NCBI GenBank assembly: GCA_963082875.1
Contig: OY720099.1
Span: 9,672,001-9,736,000, forward strand
From: Corella eumyota
Taxonomy: Eukaryota; Chordata; Ascidiacea; Phlebobranchia; Corellidae
DNA length: 64,000 bases
Direction: 5' to 3'
Made by a program: the position numbers and the translations under genes. The notes beneath the pieces were generated by a model, which searched no databases, was not told the DNA's origin, and was given only the letters and a program-made list of their open reading frames with translations. Shown in pieces: positions 1-15,226 of this stretch; the first letter of the stretch is position 1, and each line of letters starts with the position of its first letter.

Positions 1-3000
1 TATCTTACTCATCATCCTCATCATATTCATCATCCTTATCATCCTCATCATCCTCATCATCTTCATCATCCTCATTATCTTCAACATCCTCATCATCTTC
101 ATTATCCTCATCATCCACATCATCTTCACCATTCTTACAATCCTCACCATCCTCACTGTCCTCATCATCCTCATCATCCTTAACATCCTCATCATCTTCA
201 TCATCGTCATCATCCTTATCATTCTCATCATTCTCATCATATTCATCATCCTCATCATCCTCATCGTCATCATCATCTTTATCATCATTATTATCCCCAT
301 CATCCTTATCATCCTTACCATCCTCACCATCCTCACCATCCTCACTATTTTCTACATCCTCACCATCCTCACAATCCTCACCATCTTCACCATCCCCACC
401 ATCTTCATCAACCTCATCATCCTCATCATATTCATCATTGTCATCTTCTTCACAATCCTCACCATCCTCTTTATCCTCATCATCCTCATCAACCTCATCA
501 TCTTCACCATCCTCACCATCTTTACCATCCTCACCATATTCACTATCCTCACAATCCTCACCATCCTCACCATCCTCACTATCTTCACCATCCTCACCAT
601 CTTCATCATCCTCATCATCCTCATCATCTTCATTATCATCATCATCCTTATCATCCCCATCTTCTTCACCATCCTCACAATCTTCACCATCCTCACCATC
701 CTCACCATCCTCTCCATCCTCTACATCCTCTTCATCCTAACATTCCTCTCAATTCTCTTCATCCTTACCATCCTCATCATTCTTATCATCCTCATCATCC
801 TCATCATCCTCAATATTCTTATCTTCCTTAACATTCTCACCATCCTCACCATACTCACCATCCTTACCATCTTCACTATCCTCACCTTCCTCACCATCCT
901 CACCATCTTCACCATCCTCACCATCTTCACCATTTCACCATCCTCACCATCCTCACCATCCTCACCGTCCTTACCACCCTCATTATCTTCATCATCTTCA
1001 TCATCATCATCATCCTCATCATCCTTATTATCCTCATCATCCTCATTATCCTCATCATCTTCATTATCCTCATCACTCTCAACATCCTCACCATCCCCAC
1101 AATACTCACCATTATCACTATCCCCACTATCCTCAGCATCCTCACCATCTTTACCAGCTTTACCATCCTCACAATCCTTACCATTCTTTTCATCCTCTCC
1201 ATACTATCCATCCTTACCATCCTCACCATCCTCATCATTTTCATTATCCTCATCATCTTCAAAATCCTCACCATTCCCACCATCTTCACCATCCTTTCCA
1301 TTTTCACCATCCTCACCATCCTAACCATCCTAACCATTCTCACCCTCCTCACCATCCTCAGTTTCCTTACAATCCTCACCATCCTTACCGTCCCCACCGT
1401 CCTCACCACCTTCATCATCCTCATCATCCTTATTATCCTCATCATCCTCATTATCCTCATCATCTTCATCATCCTCATCATCTTCAACATCCTCATCATC
1501 TTCATTATCCTCATCATCCACATCATCCTCACCATTCTCACCATCCTCACCATCCTCACTGTCCTCATCATCCTCATCATCCTTAACATCCTCATCATCT
1601 TCATCATCCTCATCATCCTTATCATTCACATCATCCTCATCATATTCATCATCCTTATCATCCTCATCATCCTCATCATCCTCATCATCCTTATCATCCT
1701 CATCATCCTCATCATCCTTATCATCATTATTATACCCATCATCCTTATCATCCTTACCATCCTCACCATCCTCACCATCCTCACTATCTTCTACATCCTC
1801 ACCATCTTCACCATCCTTACCATCCTCACTTTCCTCAACATCCTCACCATCCTCACCATCTTCACCATCCTCACAATCCTCACCATCATCACCATCCTCA
1901 CCGTCCTCACCAACTTTATCATCCTTATCATCCTCATCATCCTTATCATCCTCATCATCCTTATCATATTCATCATAGTCATCATCCTCATCATCTTCAC
2001 CATCCTCACCATCCTCTCCATCCTCATCATCCTCATCATCTTCATCATCCTCACAATCTTCACCATCCTCACCATCCTCACCATCCTCACTATCCTCACA
2101 ATCCTCACCATCCTCATCTTCCTCACCATCCTCACCATCCTCTCCATCCTCATCATCCTCATCATCCTCACCATCCGCACCATCCTCACCATCCTCACCA
2201 TCCTCACTATCCTCACAATCCTAACCATCCTCACCATCCTCACCAGCCTCACCATCCTCACCATCCACCCCATCCGCAACATTCTCACTATCCTCACCAT
2301 CCTCACCAACCTAACCATCCTCACCATCCTCATCATCCTTATCACCCTAATCATCCTCATCATTCTCATCATTCTTATTATCCTCATCATCCTTATAATC
2401 CTCACCATCCTCATCATCCTCAGCATCCCCATCATCCTCACCATCCTCTCCATCCTCATCATCCTTATCATCATCATAATCCTCATCATCCTCATCATCC
2501 TCATCATCCTCATCATCCTCATCATCCTTAACATCCTCACCATCTTCACCATTCTCCCCATCCCTTCATTTCTAAACATCCCCACCATCCTCAACATCCT
2601 AACCATCCTCACTATTTTTACCATCCTCACCATCCTCACCGTCCTCACCATCTTTATCATTCTCATCATTCTCATCATCCTCATCATCCTCATCATTCTC
2701 ATCATCATCATCATCCTCATCATCCTCATCAACCTTATCATTCTCATCATCCACATCATCCTCATCATCCTCATCATCCTCATCATCCTCATCATCCTGA
2801 ACATCCTCTCCAACTTCACCATTCTCATCATCCTCATCATCTTTACCATCCTCACGATCCTCACCATCCTCACTTTCCTCTCAATCCGCACCATCCTCTT
2901 CATCCTTATCATCCTCATCATTCTTATCATCCTCAACATTCTCACCATCCTCACCATCTTTACCTTGCTCACCATTCTCACCATTCTCACCATCCTTCCC

Positions 3001-4274
3001 ATCCGCAACATCCTCACTATCCTCACCATCCTCATCAACCTCACCATCCTCACCATCCTCATCATCCTTATCATCCTTATCATCCTCATCATCCTCATCA
3101 TTCTCATTATTCTCATCATCCTTATAATCCTCACCATCCTCATCATCCTCATCATCCTCATCATCCTCATCATCCTCATCATCCTCTTCATCCTCATCAT
3201 CCTTATCATCCTCATAATCCTCATCATCTTCATCATCCTTAACATCCTCACCATCTTCACCATTCTCCCAATCCTCACCATCCCTACCTTCCTAAACATC
3301 CTCACCATCCTCAACATTCTCACCATCCTATCCATCCTCACTATTTATACCATCCTCATCATCCTCACCGTCCTTACTATCTTTATCATCTTCATTATCT
3401 TCATCATCCTTATCATCCTAATCATACTCATTATCCTCATCATCCTTATCATCCCCAACATCCTCATCATCCTAATCATTCTCAACATCCTCACCATCCT
3501 CACCATCCTCACCATCCTTACCATCCTCACCATTTTCACCATCTTCACCATCCTCACCATCCTCACCATCCTTACCATCCTCACCTTCCTCAACATCCTC
3601 ACCATCCTCACCATCTTCACCATCCGCACAATCCTCACCATCATCACCATCCTCACCGTCCTCACCAACTTTATCATCCTTATCATCCTCATCATCCTTA
3701 TCATCCTCATCATCCTCATCATATTCATCATCCTCATCATTCTCATCTTCTTCACCATCCTCACCATCCTCTCCATCCTCATCATCCTCATCATCCTCAT
3801 CATCCTCACCATCCTTACCATCCTCACCATCCTCACCATCCTCACTATCTTCACAATCCTCACCATCCTCATCTTTTTCACCATCCTCACCATCCTCTCC
3901 ATCCTCATCATCCTTATCATCCTCATAATCCTCATCATCTTCATCATCCTTAACATCCTCACCATCTTCACCATTCTCCCCATCCTCACTATCCCTACCT
4001 TCCTAAACATCCTCACCATCCTCAACATTCTCACTATCCTATCCATCCTCACTATTTATACCATCTTCATCATCCTCACCGTCCTTACCATCTTTATCAT
4101 CCTCATCATTCTTATCATCCTCAACATTCTCACCATCCCCACCATCTTTACCATGCTCACCATCCTCACCATCCTCAACATCCTCACCATCTTCACCAAC
4201 CTCACCTGCCTCACCATCCTTATCACCCTCATCATCCTCATCATCCTCATCTTCCTCATTATTCTCATCATCCT
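1..4274. repeat. Higher-order repeat HOR-A, copy 1
   Basis: Starts with TATCTTACTC, which recurs at 4275, 8000, 11177 and 52029. In order it carries CATTATTATCCCC near 290, the TAACATT/8-bp-slip pair (738 and 931), the K word CCATACTATCCATCC near 1200, the J word CAGTTTCCTTAC near 1357, three TAAACATCC monomer marks (2573, 3293, 4004) and the fingerprint CACCTGCCTCACC near 4204, about 70 bp before copy 2. Its length of 4274 is 475 nine-mers minus one base, as expected for one 8-bp slip. Base 1 may not be the true start of the unit. Confidence 0.85.
738..938. repeat. TAACATT / 8-bp slip module, copy 1
   Basis: The word CCTAACATTCCTCTC is followed by the 8-base word CATTTCAC, where a nine-mer such as CATCTTCAC is expected. 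Start-to-start distance is 193 bases. The missing base shifts the nine-mer and trinucleotide phase by one for everything downstream. Confidence 0.8.
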
Positions 4275-7200
4275 TATCTTACTCATCATCCTCATCATAT
4301 TCATCATCCTTATCATCCTCATCATCCTCATCATCTTCATCATCCTCATTATCTTCAACATCCTCATCATCTTCATTATCCTCATCATCCACATCATCCT
4401 CACCATTCTCACAATCCTTACCATCCTCACTGTCCTCATCATCCTCATCATCCTTAACATCCTCATCATCTTCATCATCGTCATCATCCTTATCATTCTC
4501 ATCATTCTCATCATATTCATCATCCTCATCATCCTCATCGTCATCATCATCCTTATCATCATTATTATCCCCATCATCCTTATCATCCTTACCATCCTCA
4601 CCATCCTCACCATCCTCACTATTTTCTACATCCTCACCATCCTCACAATCCTCACCATCTTCACCATCCCCATCATCTTCATCAACCTCATCATCCTCAT
4701 CATATTCATCATCGTCATCTCCTTCACAATCCTCACCATCCTCTCTATCCTCATCATCCTCATCAACCTCATCATCCTCACCATCCTCACCATCTTTACC
4801 ATCCTCACCATATTCACTATCCTCACAATCCTCACCATCCTCACCATCCTCACTATCTTCACCATCCTCACCATCTTTACCATCCTCACCATATTCACTA
4901 TCCTCACAATCCTCACCATCCTCACCATCCTCACAATCTTCACCATCCTCACCATCCTCACCATCCTCTCCATCCTCTACATCCTCTTCATCCTAACATT
5001 CCTCTCAATTCTCTTCATCCTTACCATCCTCATCATTCTTATCATCCTCATCATCCTCATCATCCTCAATATTCTTATCTTCCTTAACATTCTCACCATC
5101 CTCACCATACTCACCATCCTTACCATCTTCACTATCCTCACCTTCCTCACCATCCTCACCATCTTCACCATCCTCACCATCTTCACCATTTCACCATCCT
5201 CACCATCCTCACCATCCTCACCGTCCTTACCACCCTCATTATCTTCATCATCTTCATCATCATCATCATCCTCATCATCCTTATTATCCTCATCATCCTC
5301 ATTATCCTCATCATCTTCATTATCCTCATCACTCTCAACATCCTCACCATCCTCACAATACTCACCATTATCACTATCCCCACTATCCTCAGCATCCTCA
5401 CCATCTTTACCAGCTTTACCATCCTCACAATCCTTACCATTCTTTTCATCCTCTCCATACTATCCATCCTTACCATCCTCACCATCCTCATCATTTTCAT
5501 TATCCTCATCATCTTCAAAATCCTCACCATTCCCACCATCTTCACCATCCTTTCCATTTTCACCATCCTCACCATCCTAACCATCCTAACCATTCTCACC
5601 CTCCTCACCATCCTCAGTTTCCTTACAATCCTCACCATCCTTACCGTCCCCACCGTCCTCACCACCTTCATCATCCTCATCATCCTTATTATCCTCATCA
5701 TCCTCATTATCCTCATCATCTTCATCATCCTCATCATCTTCAACATCCTCATCATCTTCATTATCCTCATCATCCACATCATCCTCACCATTCTCACCAT
5801 CCTCACCATCCTCACTGTCCTCATCATCCTCATCATCCTTAACATCCTCATCATCTTCATCATCCTCATCATCCTTATCATTCACATCATCCTCATCATA
5901 TTCATCATCCTTATCATCCTCATCATCCTCATCATCCTCATCATCCTTATCATCCTCATCATCCTCATCATCCTTATCATCATTATTATACCCATCATCC
6001 TTATCATCCTTACCATCCTCACCATCCTCACCATCCTCACTATCTTCTACATCCTCACCATCTTCACCATCCTTACCATCCTCACCTTCCTCAACATCCT
6101 CACCATCCTCACCATCTTCACCATCCTCACAATCCTCACCATCATCACCATCCTCACCGTCCTCACCAACTTTATCATGCTTATCATCTTCATCATCCTT
6201 ATCATCCTCATCATCCTCATCATATTCATCATCCTCATCATTCTTATCTTCTTCACCTTCCTCACCATCCTCTCCATCCTCATCATCCTCATCATCCTCA
6301 TCATCCTCACCATCCTCACCATCCTCACCATCCTCACCATCCTCACTATCCCCACAATCCTCACCATCCTCATCTTCTTCACCATCCTCATCATCCTCTC
6401 CATCCTCATCATCCTTATCATCCTCATAATCCTCATCATCTTCACCATCCTCACCATCCTCTCCATCCTCATCATCCTCACAATCCTCACCATCATCACC
6501 ATCCTCACCGTCCTCACCAACTTTATCATCCTTATCATCCTCATCATCCTTATCATCCTCATCATCCTTATCATATTCATCATAGTCATCATCCTCATCA
6601 TCTTCACCATCCTCACCATCCTCTCCATCTTCATCATCCTCATCATCCTCATCATCCTCACAATCTTCACCATCCTCACCATCCTCACCATCCTCACTAT
6701 CCTCACAATCCTCACCATCCTCATCTTCCTCACCATCCTCACCATCCTCTCCATCCTCATCATCCTCATCATCCTCACCATCCGCACCATCCTCACCATC
6801 CTCACCATCCTCACTATCCTCACAATCCTAACCATCCTCACCATCCTCACCAGCCTCATCATCCTTATCACCCTAATCATCCTCATCATTCTCATCATTC
6901 TTATTATCCTCATCATCCTTATAATCCTCACCATCCTCATCATCCTCAGCATCCCCATCATCCTCACCATCCTCTCCATCCTCATCATCCTTATCATCAT
7001 CATAATCCTCATTATCCTCATCATCCTCATCATCCTCATCATCCTCATCATCCTTAACATCCTCACCATCTTCACCATCCTCCCCATCCCTTCATTTCTA
7101 AACATCCCCACCATCCTCAACATCCTCACCATCCTAACCATCCTCACTATTTTTACCATCCTCACCATCCTCACCGTCCTCACCATCTTTATCATTCTCA

Positions 7201-7999
7201 TCATTCTCATCATCCTCATCATCCTCATCATTCTCATCATCATCATCATCCTCATCATCCTCATCAACCTTATCATCCTCATCATCCACATCATCCTCAT
7301 CATCCTCAACATCCTCACCATCCTCATCATCTTCACCATCCTCACAATCCTCACCATCATCACCATCCTCACCGTCCTCACCAACGTTATCATCCTTATC
7401 ATCCTCATCATCCTTATCATCCTCATCATCCTCATCATATTCATCATCCTCATCATTCTCATCTTCTTCACCATCCTCACCATCCTCTCCATCCTCATCA
7501 TCCTCATCATCCTCATCATCCTCACCATCCTCACCATCCTCACCATCCTCACCATCCTCACCATCCTCACTATCTTCACAATCCTCACCATCCTCATCTT
7601 CTTCACCATCCTCACCATCCTCTCCATCCTCATCATCCTTATCATCCTCATAATCCTCATCATCTTCATCATCCTTAACATCCTCACCATCTTCACCATT
7701 CTCCCCATCCTCACCATCCCTACCTTCCTAAACATCCTCACCATCCCCAACATTCTCACCATCCTATCCATCCTCACTATTTATACCATCCTCATCATCC
7801 TCACCGTCCTTACCATCTTTATCATCCTCATCATTCTTATCATCCTCAACATTCTCACCATCCCCACCATCTTTACCATGCTCACCATCCTCACCATCCT
7901 CAACATTCTCACCATCTTCACCAACCTCACCTGCCTCACCATCCTTATCACCCTCATCATCCTCATCATCCTCATCTTTCTCATTATTCTCATCATCCT
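4275..7999. repeat. Higher-order repeat HOR-A, copy 2
   Basis: Repeats copy 1 in the same order: TATCTTACTC at 4275, TAACATT at 4994, slip at 5187, K near 5456, J near 5613, TAAACATCC marks near 7098 and 7727, CACCTGCC near 7930. From the TAACATT mark to the J module the offset to copy 1 is a constant 4256 bases. At the start it is 4274, so 18 bases (two nine-mers) differ between. The 3725-bp length is 414 nine-mers minus one base. One monomer fewer than copy 1 accounts for most of the difference. Confidence 0.85.
4994..5194. repeat. TAACATT / 8-bp slip module, copy 2
   Basis: Same pair as at 738, distance 193 bases, in HOR-A copy 2. Sequence around it is nearly the same as copy 1. Confidence 0.8.
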
Positions 8000-10900
8000 T
8001 ATCTTACTCATCATCCTCATCATATTCATCATCCTTATCATCCTCATCATCCTCATCATCTTCATCATCCTCATTATCTTCAACATCCTCATCATCTTCA
8101 TTATCCTCATCATCCACATCATCCTCACCATTCTCACGATCCTCACCATCCTCACTGTCCTCATCATCCTCATCATCCTTAACATCCTCATCATCTTCAT
8201 CATCGTCATCATCCTTATCATTCTCATAATCCTCAACATGTTCATCAACCTCATCATGCTCATCGTCATCATCATCCTTATCATCATTATTATCCCCATC
8301 ATCCTTATCATCCTTACCATCCTCACCATCCTCACCATCCTCATTATTTTCTACATCCTCACCATCCTCACAATCCTCACCATCCTCACCATCCTCACTA
8401 TCCTCACAATCCTCACCATCTTCATCTTCCTCACCATCCTCACCATCCTCTCCATCCTCATCATCCTCATCATCCTCACCATCCGCACCATCCTCACCAT
8501 CCTCACCATCCTCACTATCCTCACAATCCTAACCATCCTCACCATCCTCACCAGCCTCATCATCCTTATCACCCTAATCATCCTCATCATTCTCATCATT
8601 CTTATTATCCTCATCATCCTTATAATCCTCACCATCCTCATCATCCTCAGCATCCCCATCATCCTCACCATCCTCTCCATCCTCATCATCCTTATCATCA
8701 TCATAATCCTCATTATCCTCATCATCCTCATCATCCTCATCATCCTCATCATCCTTAACATCCTCACCATCTTCACCATCCTCCCCATCCCTTCATTTCT
8801 AAACATCCCCACCATCCTCAACATCCTCACCATCCTAACCATCCTCACTATTTTTACCATCCTCACCATCCTCACCGTCCTCACCATCTTTATCATTCTC
8901 ATCATTCTCATCATCCTCATCATCCTCATCATTTTCATCATCATCATCATCCTCATCATCCTCATCAACCTTATCATCCTCATCATCCACATCATCCTCA
9001 TCATCCTCATCATCCTCATCATCCTGAACATCCTCTCCAACTTCACCATTCTCATCATCCTCATCATCTTTACCATCCTCACGATCCTCACCATCCTCAC
9101 TTTCTTCTCAATCCGCACCATCTTCTTCATCCTTATCATCCTCATCATTCTTATCATCCTCAACATTCTCACCATCCTCACCATCTTTACCTTGCTCACC
9201 ATTCTCACCATTCTCACCATCCTTCCCATCCGCAACATCCTCACTATCCTCACCATCCTCATTAACCTCACCATCCTCACCATCCTCATCATCCTTATCA
9301 TCCTTATCATCCTCATCATCCTCATCATTCTCATTATTCTCATCATCCTTATAATCCTCACCATCCTCATCATCCTCATCATCCTCATCATCCTCATCAT
9401 CCTCTTCATCCTCATCATCCTTATCATCCTCATAATCCTCATCATCTTCATCATCCTTAACATCCTCACCATCTTCACCATTCTCCCCATCCTCACCATC
9501 CCTACCTTCCTAAACATCCTCACCATCCTCAACATTCTCACCATCCTATCCATCCTCACTATTTATACCATCCTCATCATCCTCACCGTCCTTACTATCT
9601 TTATCATCTTCATTATCTTCATCATCCTTATCATCCTTATCATTCTCATTATCCTCATCATCCTCATCAACCTTATCATCCTCATCATCCTCATCATCCT
9701 CATCATCTTCAACATCCTCATCATCTTCATTATCTTCATCATCCTCATCATCCTCACCATCCTCACCATCCTCACCGTCCTCATCATCCTCATCATCCTT
9801 ATCATCCTTATCATCCTCATCATCTTCATCATCCTCATCATCCTTATTATCCTCATCATCCTCATCATATTCATCATCCTCATTATCCTCATCATCCTTA
9901 TCATCATTATTATCCTCATCATCCTTATCATCTTTACCATCCTCAACATCCTCACCATCCTCACTATCCTTACTATCTTCTACATCCTCACCATCCTCAC
10001 CATCTTCACCATCCCCACCATCTTCATCATCCTCATCATCTTCATTATCCTCATCATCTTCACCATTCCCACCGTCCTCACCATCTTCACTATCTACAAC
10101 ATCCTCACCATCCTCACCATCCTTTCCAACCTCACCATCTTCATCATCTTCATCACCCTCATCGTCCTCATCATCCTCATCATTCTCATAATCTTCATCA
10201 TCCCCATCATTCTTAACAACCTCATCATTCTCACCATCCCCACCATTCTCAACATTTTCTTGATCCTTTCCATCCTCTCCATCCTTACCATCCTTACCAT
10301 CCTCTTCATCCTCATCATCCTAATCATACTCATTATCCTCATCATCCTCATCATCCTCAACATCCTCATCATCCTAATCATCCTCAACATCCTCACCATC
10401 CTCACCATCCTCACCATCCTTACCATCCTCACCAGTTTCACCAGCTTCACCATCCTCACCATCCTCACCATCCTTACCATCCTCACCTTCCTCAACATCC
10501 TCACCATCCTCATCATCTTCACCATCCTCACAATCCTCACCATCATCACCATCCTCACCGTCCTCACCAACTTTATCATCCTTATCATCCTCATCATCCT
10601 TATCATCCTCATCATCCTCATCATATTCATCATCCTCATCATTCTCATCTTCTTCACCATCCTCACCATCCTCTCCATCCTCATCATCCTCATCATCCTC
10701 ATCATCCTCACCATCCTCACCATCCTCACCATCCTCACCATCCTCACTATCTTCACAATCCTCACCATCCTCATCTTCTTCACCATCCTCACCATCCTCT
10801 CCATCCTCATCATCCTTATCATCCTCATAATCCTCATCATCTTCATCATCCTTAACATCCTCACCATCTTCACCATTCTCCCCATCCTCACCATCCCTAC

Positions 10901-11176
10901 CTTCCTAAACATCCTCACCATCCTCAACATTCTCACCATCCTATCCATCCTCACTATTTATACCATCCTCATCATCCTCACCGTCCTTACCATCTTTATC
11001 ATCCTCATCATTCTTATCATCCTCAACATTCTCACCATCCCCACCATCTTTACCATGCTCACCATCCTCACCATCCTCAACATTCTCACCATCTTCACCA
11101 ACCTCACCTGCCTCACCATCCTTATCACCCTCATCATCCTCATCATCCTCATCTTTCTCATTATTCTCATCATCCT
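8000..11176. repeat. Higher-order repeat HOR-A, copy 3, lacking the slip and K/J modules
   Basis: Begins with TATCTTACTC at 8000 and ends with the CACCTGCC fingerprint near 11107 just before copy 4. It lacks the TAACATT mark, the 8-bp slip and the K and J words. After the TTTTCTACATCC word near 8347 it passes straight to the monomer section (TAAACATCC at 8800, 9511 and near 10904). With no slip inside, its length of 3177 is exactly 353 nine-mers. It also gains a TTGATCCTTTCC (G-word) segment near 10260 that copies 1 and 2 do not have. Confidence 0.8.
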
Positions 11177-14030
11177 TATCTTACTCATCATCCTCATCAT
11201 ATTCATCATCCTTATCATCCTCATCATCCTCATCATCTTCATCATCCTCATTATCTTCAACATCCTCATCATCTTCATTATCCTCATCATCCACATCATC
11301 CTCACCATTCTCACGATCCTCACCATCCTCACTGTCCTCATCATCCTCATCATCCTTAACATCCTCATCATCTTCATCATCGTCATCATCCTTATCATTC
11401 TCATAATCCTCATCATATTCATCATCCTCATCATGCTCATCGTCATCATCATCCTTATCATCATTATTATCCCCATCATCCTTATCATCCTTACCATCCT
11501 CACCATCCTCACCATCCTCATTATTTTCTACATCCTCACCATCCTCACAATCCTCACCATCTTCACCATCCCCATCATCTTCATCAACCTCATCATCCTC
11601 ATCATCCTCATCATATTCATCATCGTCATCTTCTTCACAATCCTCACCATCCTCTCTATCCTCATCATCCTCATCAACCTCATCATCCTCACCATCCTCA
11701 CCATCTTTACCATCCTCACCATATTCACTATCCTCACAATCCTCACCATCCTCACCATCCTCACTATCTTCACCATCCTCACCATCTTCATCATCCTCAT
11801 CATCCTCATCATCTTCATTATCATCATCATCCTTATCATCCCCATCTTCTTCACCATCCTCACAATCTTCACCATCCTCACCATCCTCACCATCCTCTTC
11901 ATCCTCTACATCCGCTTCATCCTAACATTCCTCTCAATTCTCTTCATCCTTACCATCCTCATCATTCTTATCATCCTTATCATCCTCATCATCCTCAATA
12001 TTCTTATCTTCCTTAACATTCTTACCATCCTCACCATACTCACCATCCTTACCATCTTCACTATCCTCACCTTCCTCACCATCCTCACCATCTTCACCAT
12101 CCTCACCATCTTCACCATTTCACCATCCTCACCATCCTCACCATCCTCACTATCTTCTACATCCTCACCATCCTCACCATCCTTACCATCCTCACCTTCC
12201 TCAACATCCTCACCATCCTCACCATCTTCACCATCCTCACAATCCTCACCATCATCACCATCCTCACCGTCCTCACCAACTTTATCATGCTTATCATCTT
12301 CATCATCCTTATCATCCGCATCATCCTCATCATATTCATCATCCTCATCATTCTCATCTTCTTCACCATCCTCACCATCCTCTCCATCCTCATCATCCTC
12401 ATCATCCTCATCATCCTCACCATCCTCACCATCCTCACTATCCTCACAATCCTCACCGTCCTCATCTTCTTCACCATCCTCACCATCCTCTCCATCCTCA
12501 TCAATCTTATCATCCTCATAATCCTCATCATCTTCACCATCCTCACCATCCTCTCCATCCTCATCATCCTCACAATCCTCACCATCATCACCATCCTCAC
12601 CGTCCTCACCAACTTTATCATCCTTATCATCCTCATCATCCTTATCATCCTCATCATCCTTACCATATTCATCATAGTCATCATCCTCATCATCTTCACC
12701 ATCCTCACCATCCTCTCCATCCTCATCATCCTCATCATCCTAACAATCTTCACCATCCTCACCATCCTCACCATCCTCACCATCCTCACTATCCTCACAA
12801 TCCTCACCATCCTCATCTTCCTCACCATCCTCACCATCCTCTCCAACCTCATCATCCTCATCATCCTCATCATCCTCACCATCCTCACCATCCTCACCAT
12901 CCTCACTATCCTCACATTCCTAACCATCCTCACCATCCTCACCAGCCTTACCATCCTCACCATCCAACCCATCCGCAACATACTCACTATCCTCACCATC
13001 CTCACCAACCTAACCATCCTCACCATCCTCATCATCCTTATCACCCTAATCATCCTCATCATCCTCATCATTCCTATTATCCTCATCATCCTTATAATCC
13101 TCACCATCCTCATCATCCTCAGCCTCCCCATCATCCTCACCATCCTCTCCATCCTCATCATCCTTATCATCATTATAATCCTCATCATCCTCATCATCCT
13201 CATCATCCTCATCATCTTTAACATCTTTAACATCCTCACCATCTTCACCATCCTCCCCATCCCTTCATTTCTAAACATCCCCACCATCCTCAACATCCTC
13301 ACCATCCTAACCATCCTCACTATTTTTACCATCCTCACCATCCTCACCGTCCTCACCATCTTTATCATTCTCATCATTCTCATCATCCTCATCATCCTCA
13401 TCATTCTCATCATCATCATCATCCTCATCATCCTCATCAACCTTATCATCCTCATCATCCACATCATCCTCATCATCCTCATCATCCTCATCATCCTCAT
13501 CATCCTCATCATCCTGAACATCCTCTCCAACTTCACCATTCTCATCATCCTCATCATCTTTACCATCCTCACGATCCTCACCATCCTCACTTTCCTCTCA
13601 ATCCGCACCATCCTCTTCATCCTCATCATCCTCATCATTCTTATCATCCTCAACATTCTCACCATCTTCACCATCTTTACCTTGCTCACCATTCTCACCA
13701 TTCTCACCATCCTTCCCATCCGCAACATCCTCACTATCCTCACCATCCTCATCAACCTCACCATCCTCACCATCCTCATCATCCTTATCATCCTTATCAT
13801 CCTCATCATCCTCATCATTCTCATTATCCTCATCATCCTTATAATCCTCACCATCCTCATCATCCTCATCATTCTCTTCATCCTCATCATCCTTATCATC
13901 CTCATAATCCTCATCATCCTTAACATCCTCACCATCTTCACCATTCTCCCCATCCTCACCATCCCTACCTTCTTAAACATCCTCACCATCCTCAACATTC
14001 TCACCATCCTATCCATCCTCACTATTTATA
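11177..14030. repeat. Higher-order repeat HOR-A, copy 4, rearranged
   Basis: Begins with TATCTTACTC at 11177 and keeps TAACATT (11923) and the slip (12116), but jumps from the slip to the section that follows K/J in copy 2. The shared word TTTATCATGCTTATC, ending in the same phase at 6177 and 12287, gives an offset of 6110. Two monomer marks, TAAACATCC at 13272 and 13974, lie 702 bases apart. The right edge is set where the sequence stops following the HOR-A order and is approximate. Confidence 0.7.
11923..12123. repeat. TAACATT / 8-bp slip module, copy 3
   Basis: Same pair, distance 193 bases, in HOR-A copy 4. The K/J modules that follow it in copies 1 and 2 are absent here. Confidence 0.8.
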
Positions 14031-14991
14031 CCATCCTCATCATCCTCACCGTCCTTACTATCTTTATCATCCTCATTATCTTCATCATCCTTATCATCCT
14101 TATCATCCTCATTATCCTCATCATCCTCATCAACCTTATCATCCTCATCATCCACATCATCCTCATCATCCTTATCATCCTGAACATCTTTTCCAACTTC
14201 ACCATTCTCATCATCCTCATCATCTTCACCATCCTCAAGATCCTCACCATCCTCACTGTCCTATCAATCCGCACCAACCTATTCATCCTCATCATCATCA
14301 TCTTCATCATTCTTATCATCCTCAACGTTCTCACAATCCTCACTATCCTCACCATCCTCAACATCCTCACCATCTTCACCAACCTCACCATCCTTACCAT
14401 CCTTATCACCCTTATCATCCTTATCATCCTCATCTTCTTCATTATCCTCATCATTCTTATCTTCCTCATCATCCTCATAATCCTTATCATCCTTATCATT
14501 CTCATCATCTTCATCATCCTCATCATCCTTATCATCCTCATCATCCTCATCATATTCATCATCCTCATTAGTCGCATCATCCTTATCATCATTATTATCC
14601 TCATCATCTTCATCATCCTAATCATCCTTAACATCCTCACCATCCTCACCATCTTCACCATCCTCACCATCCTTACCATCCTCACCATTTTTACCATCCT
14701 CACCATCCTCACCAGCCTTACCATCCTCACCTTCCACAACATCCTCACTATCCTCACCATCTTCACCATCCTTACAATCCTTACCATCATCACCATCCTC
14801 ACCGTTCTCACCAAATTTATCATCATTATCATCCTCATCATCCTTATCATCCTTATCATCCTCATCATCCTCATCATATTCATCATCCTCATCATCTTCA
14901 TCATTTTTACCATCCTTACCATCCTCTCCATCCTAATCATCCTCATCATCCTCATCATCCTCACCATCTTCACCATCCTCACTATCCTCAC
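14031..14991. repeat. Satellite array, mosaic segment with TCAATCCGCACCAACC mark
   Basis: Gene-free nine-mer array between HOR-A copy 4 and the first twin-slip cassette. It carries the CTATCAATCCGCACCAACC word near 14262, which recurs near 24861, 27616, 29577, 33733, 36180, 41528, 42461, 48262 and 63359. The segment is therefore shared with the central and right-hand part of the window rather than with HOR-A. Nothing else seen. Confidence 0.7.
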
Positions 14992-15226
14992 CATTTCACC
15001 ATCCTCACCATCCTCACCGTCCTTACCACCCTCATTATCTTCATTATCCTCATCATCAACATCATCATCCTCATCATCCTTATAATCCTAATCATCCTCA
15101 TTATCCTCATCATCTTCATTATCTTCATCATTCTCAACATCTTCACCATCTTCACAATACTCACCATTATAACTATCCCCACTATCCTTACCATCCTCAC
15201 CATCCTCACCATCCTCACCATTTCAC
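14992..15226. repeat. Twin-slip cassette 1
   Basis: Two 8-bp slip words (14992 and 15219) bracket a segment containing ATCATCAACATCATCATCC and CACCATTATAACTATCCCC. Slip-to-slip distance is 227 bases, or 25 nine-mers plus 2. The extra trinucleotide over 9k+8 lies in the CAT-rich core. The right slip leads into a K/J module. Confidence 0.75.

Noticed and set aside
14992-15226. Twin-slip cassettes as small transposable elements with bordering motifs
   Set aside because: The bordering words are ordinary array variants one base short. There are no inverted repeats or target duplications, and the interior is the same nine-mer array.
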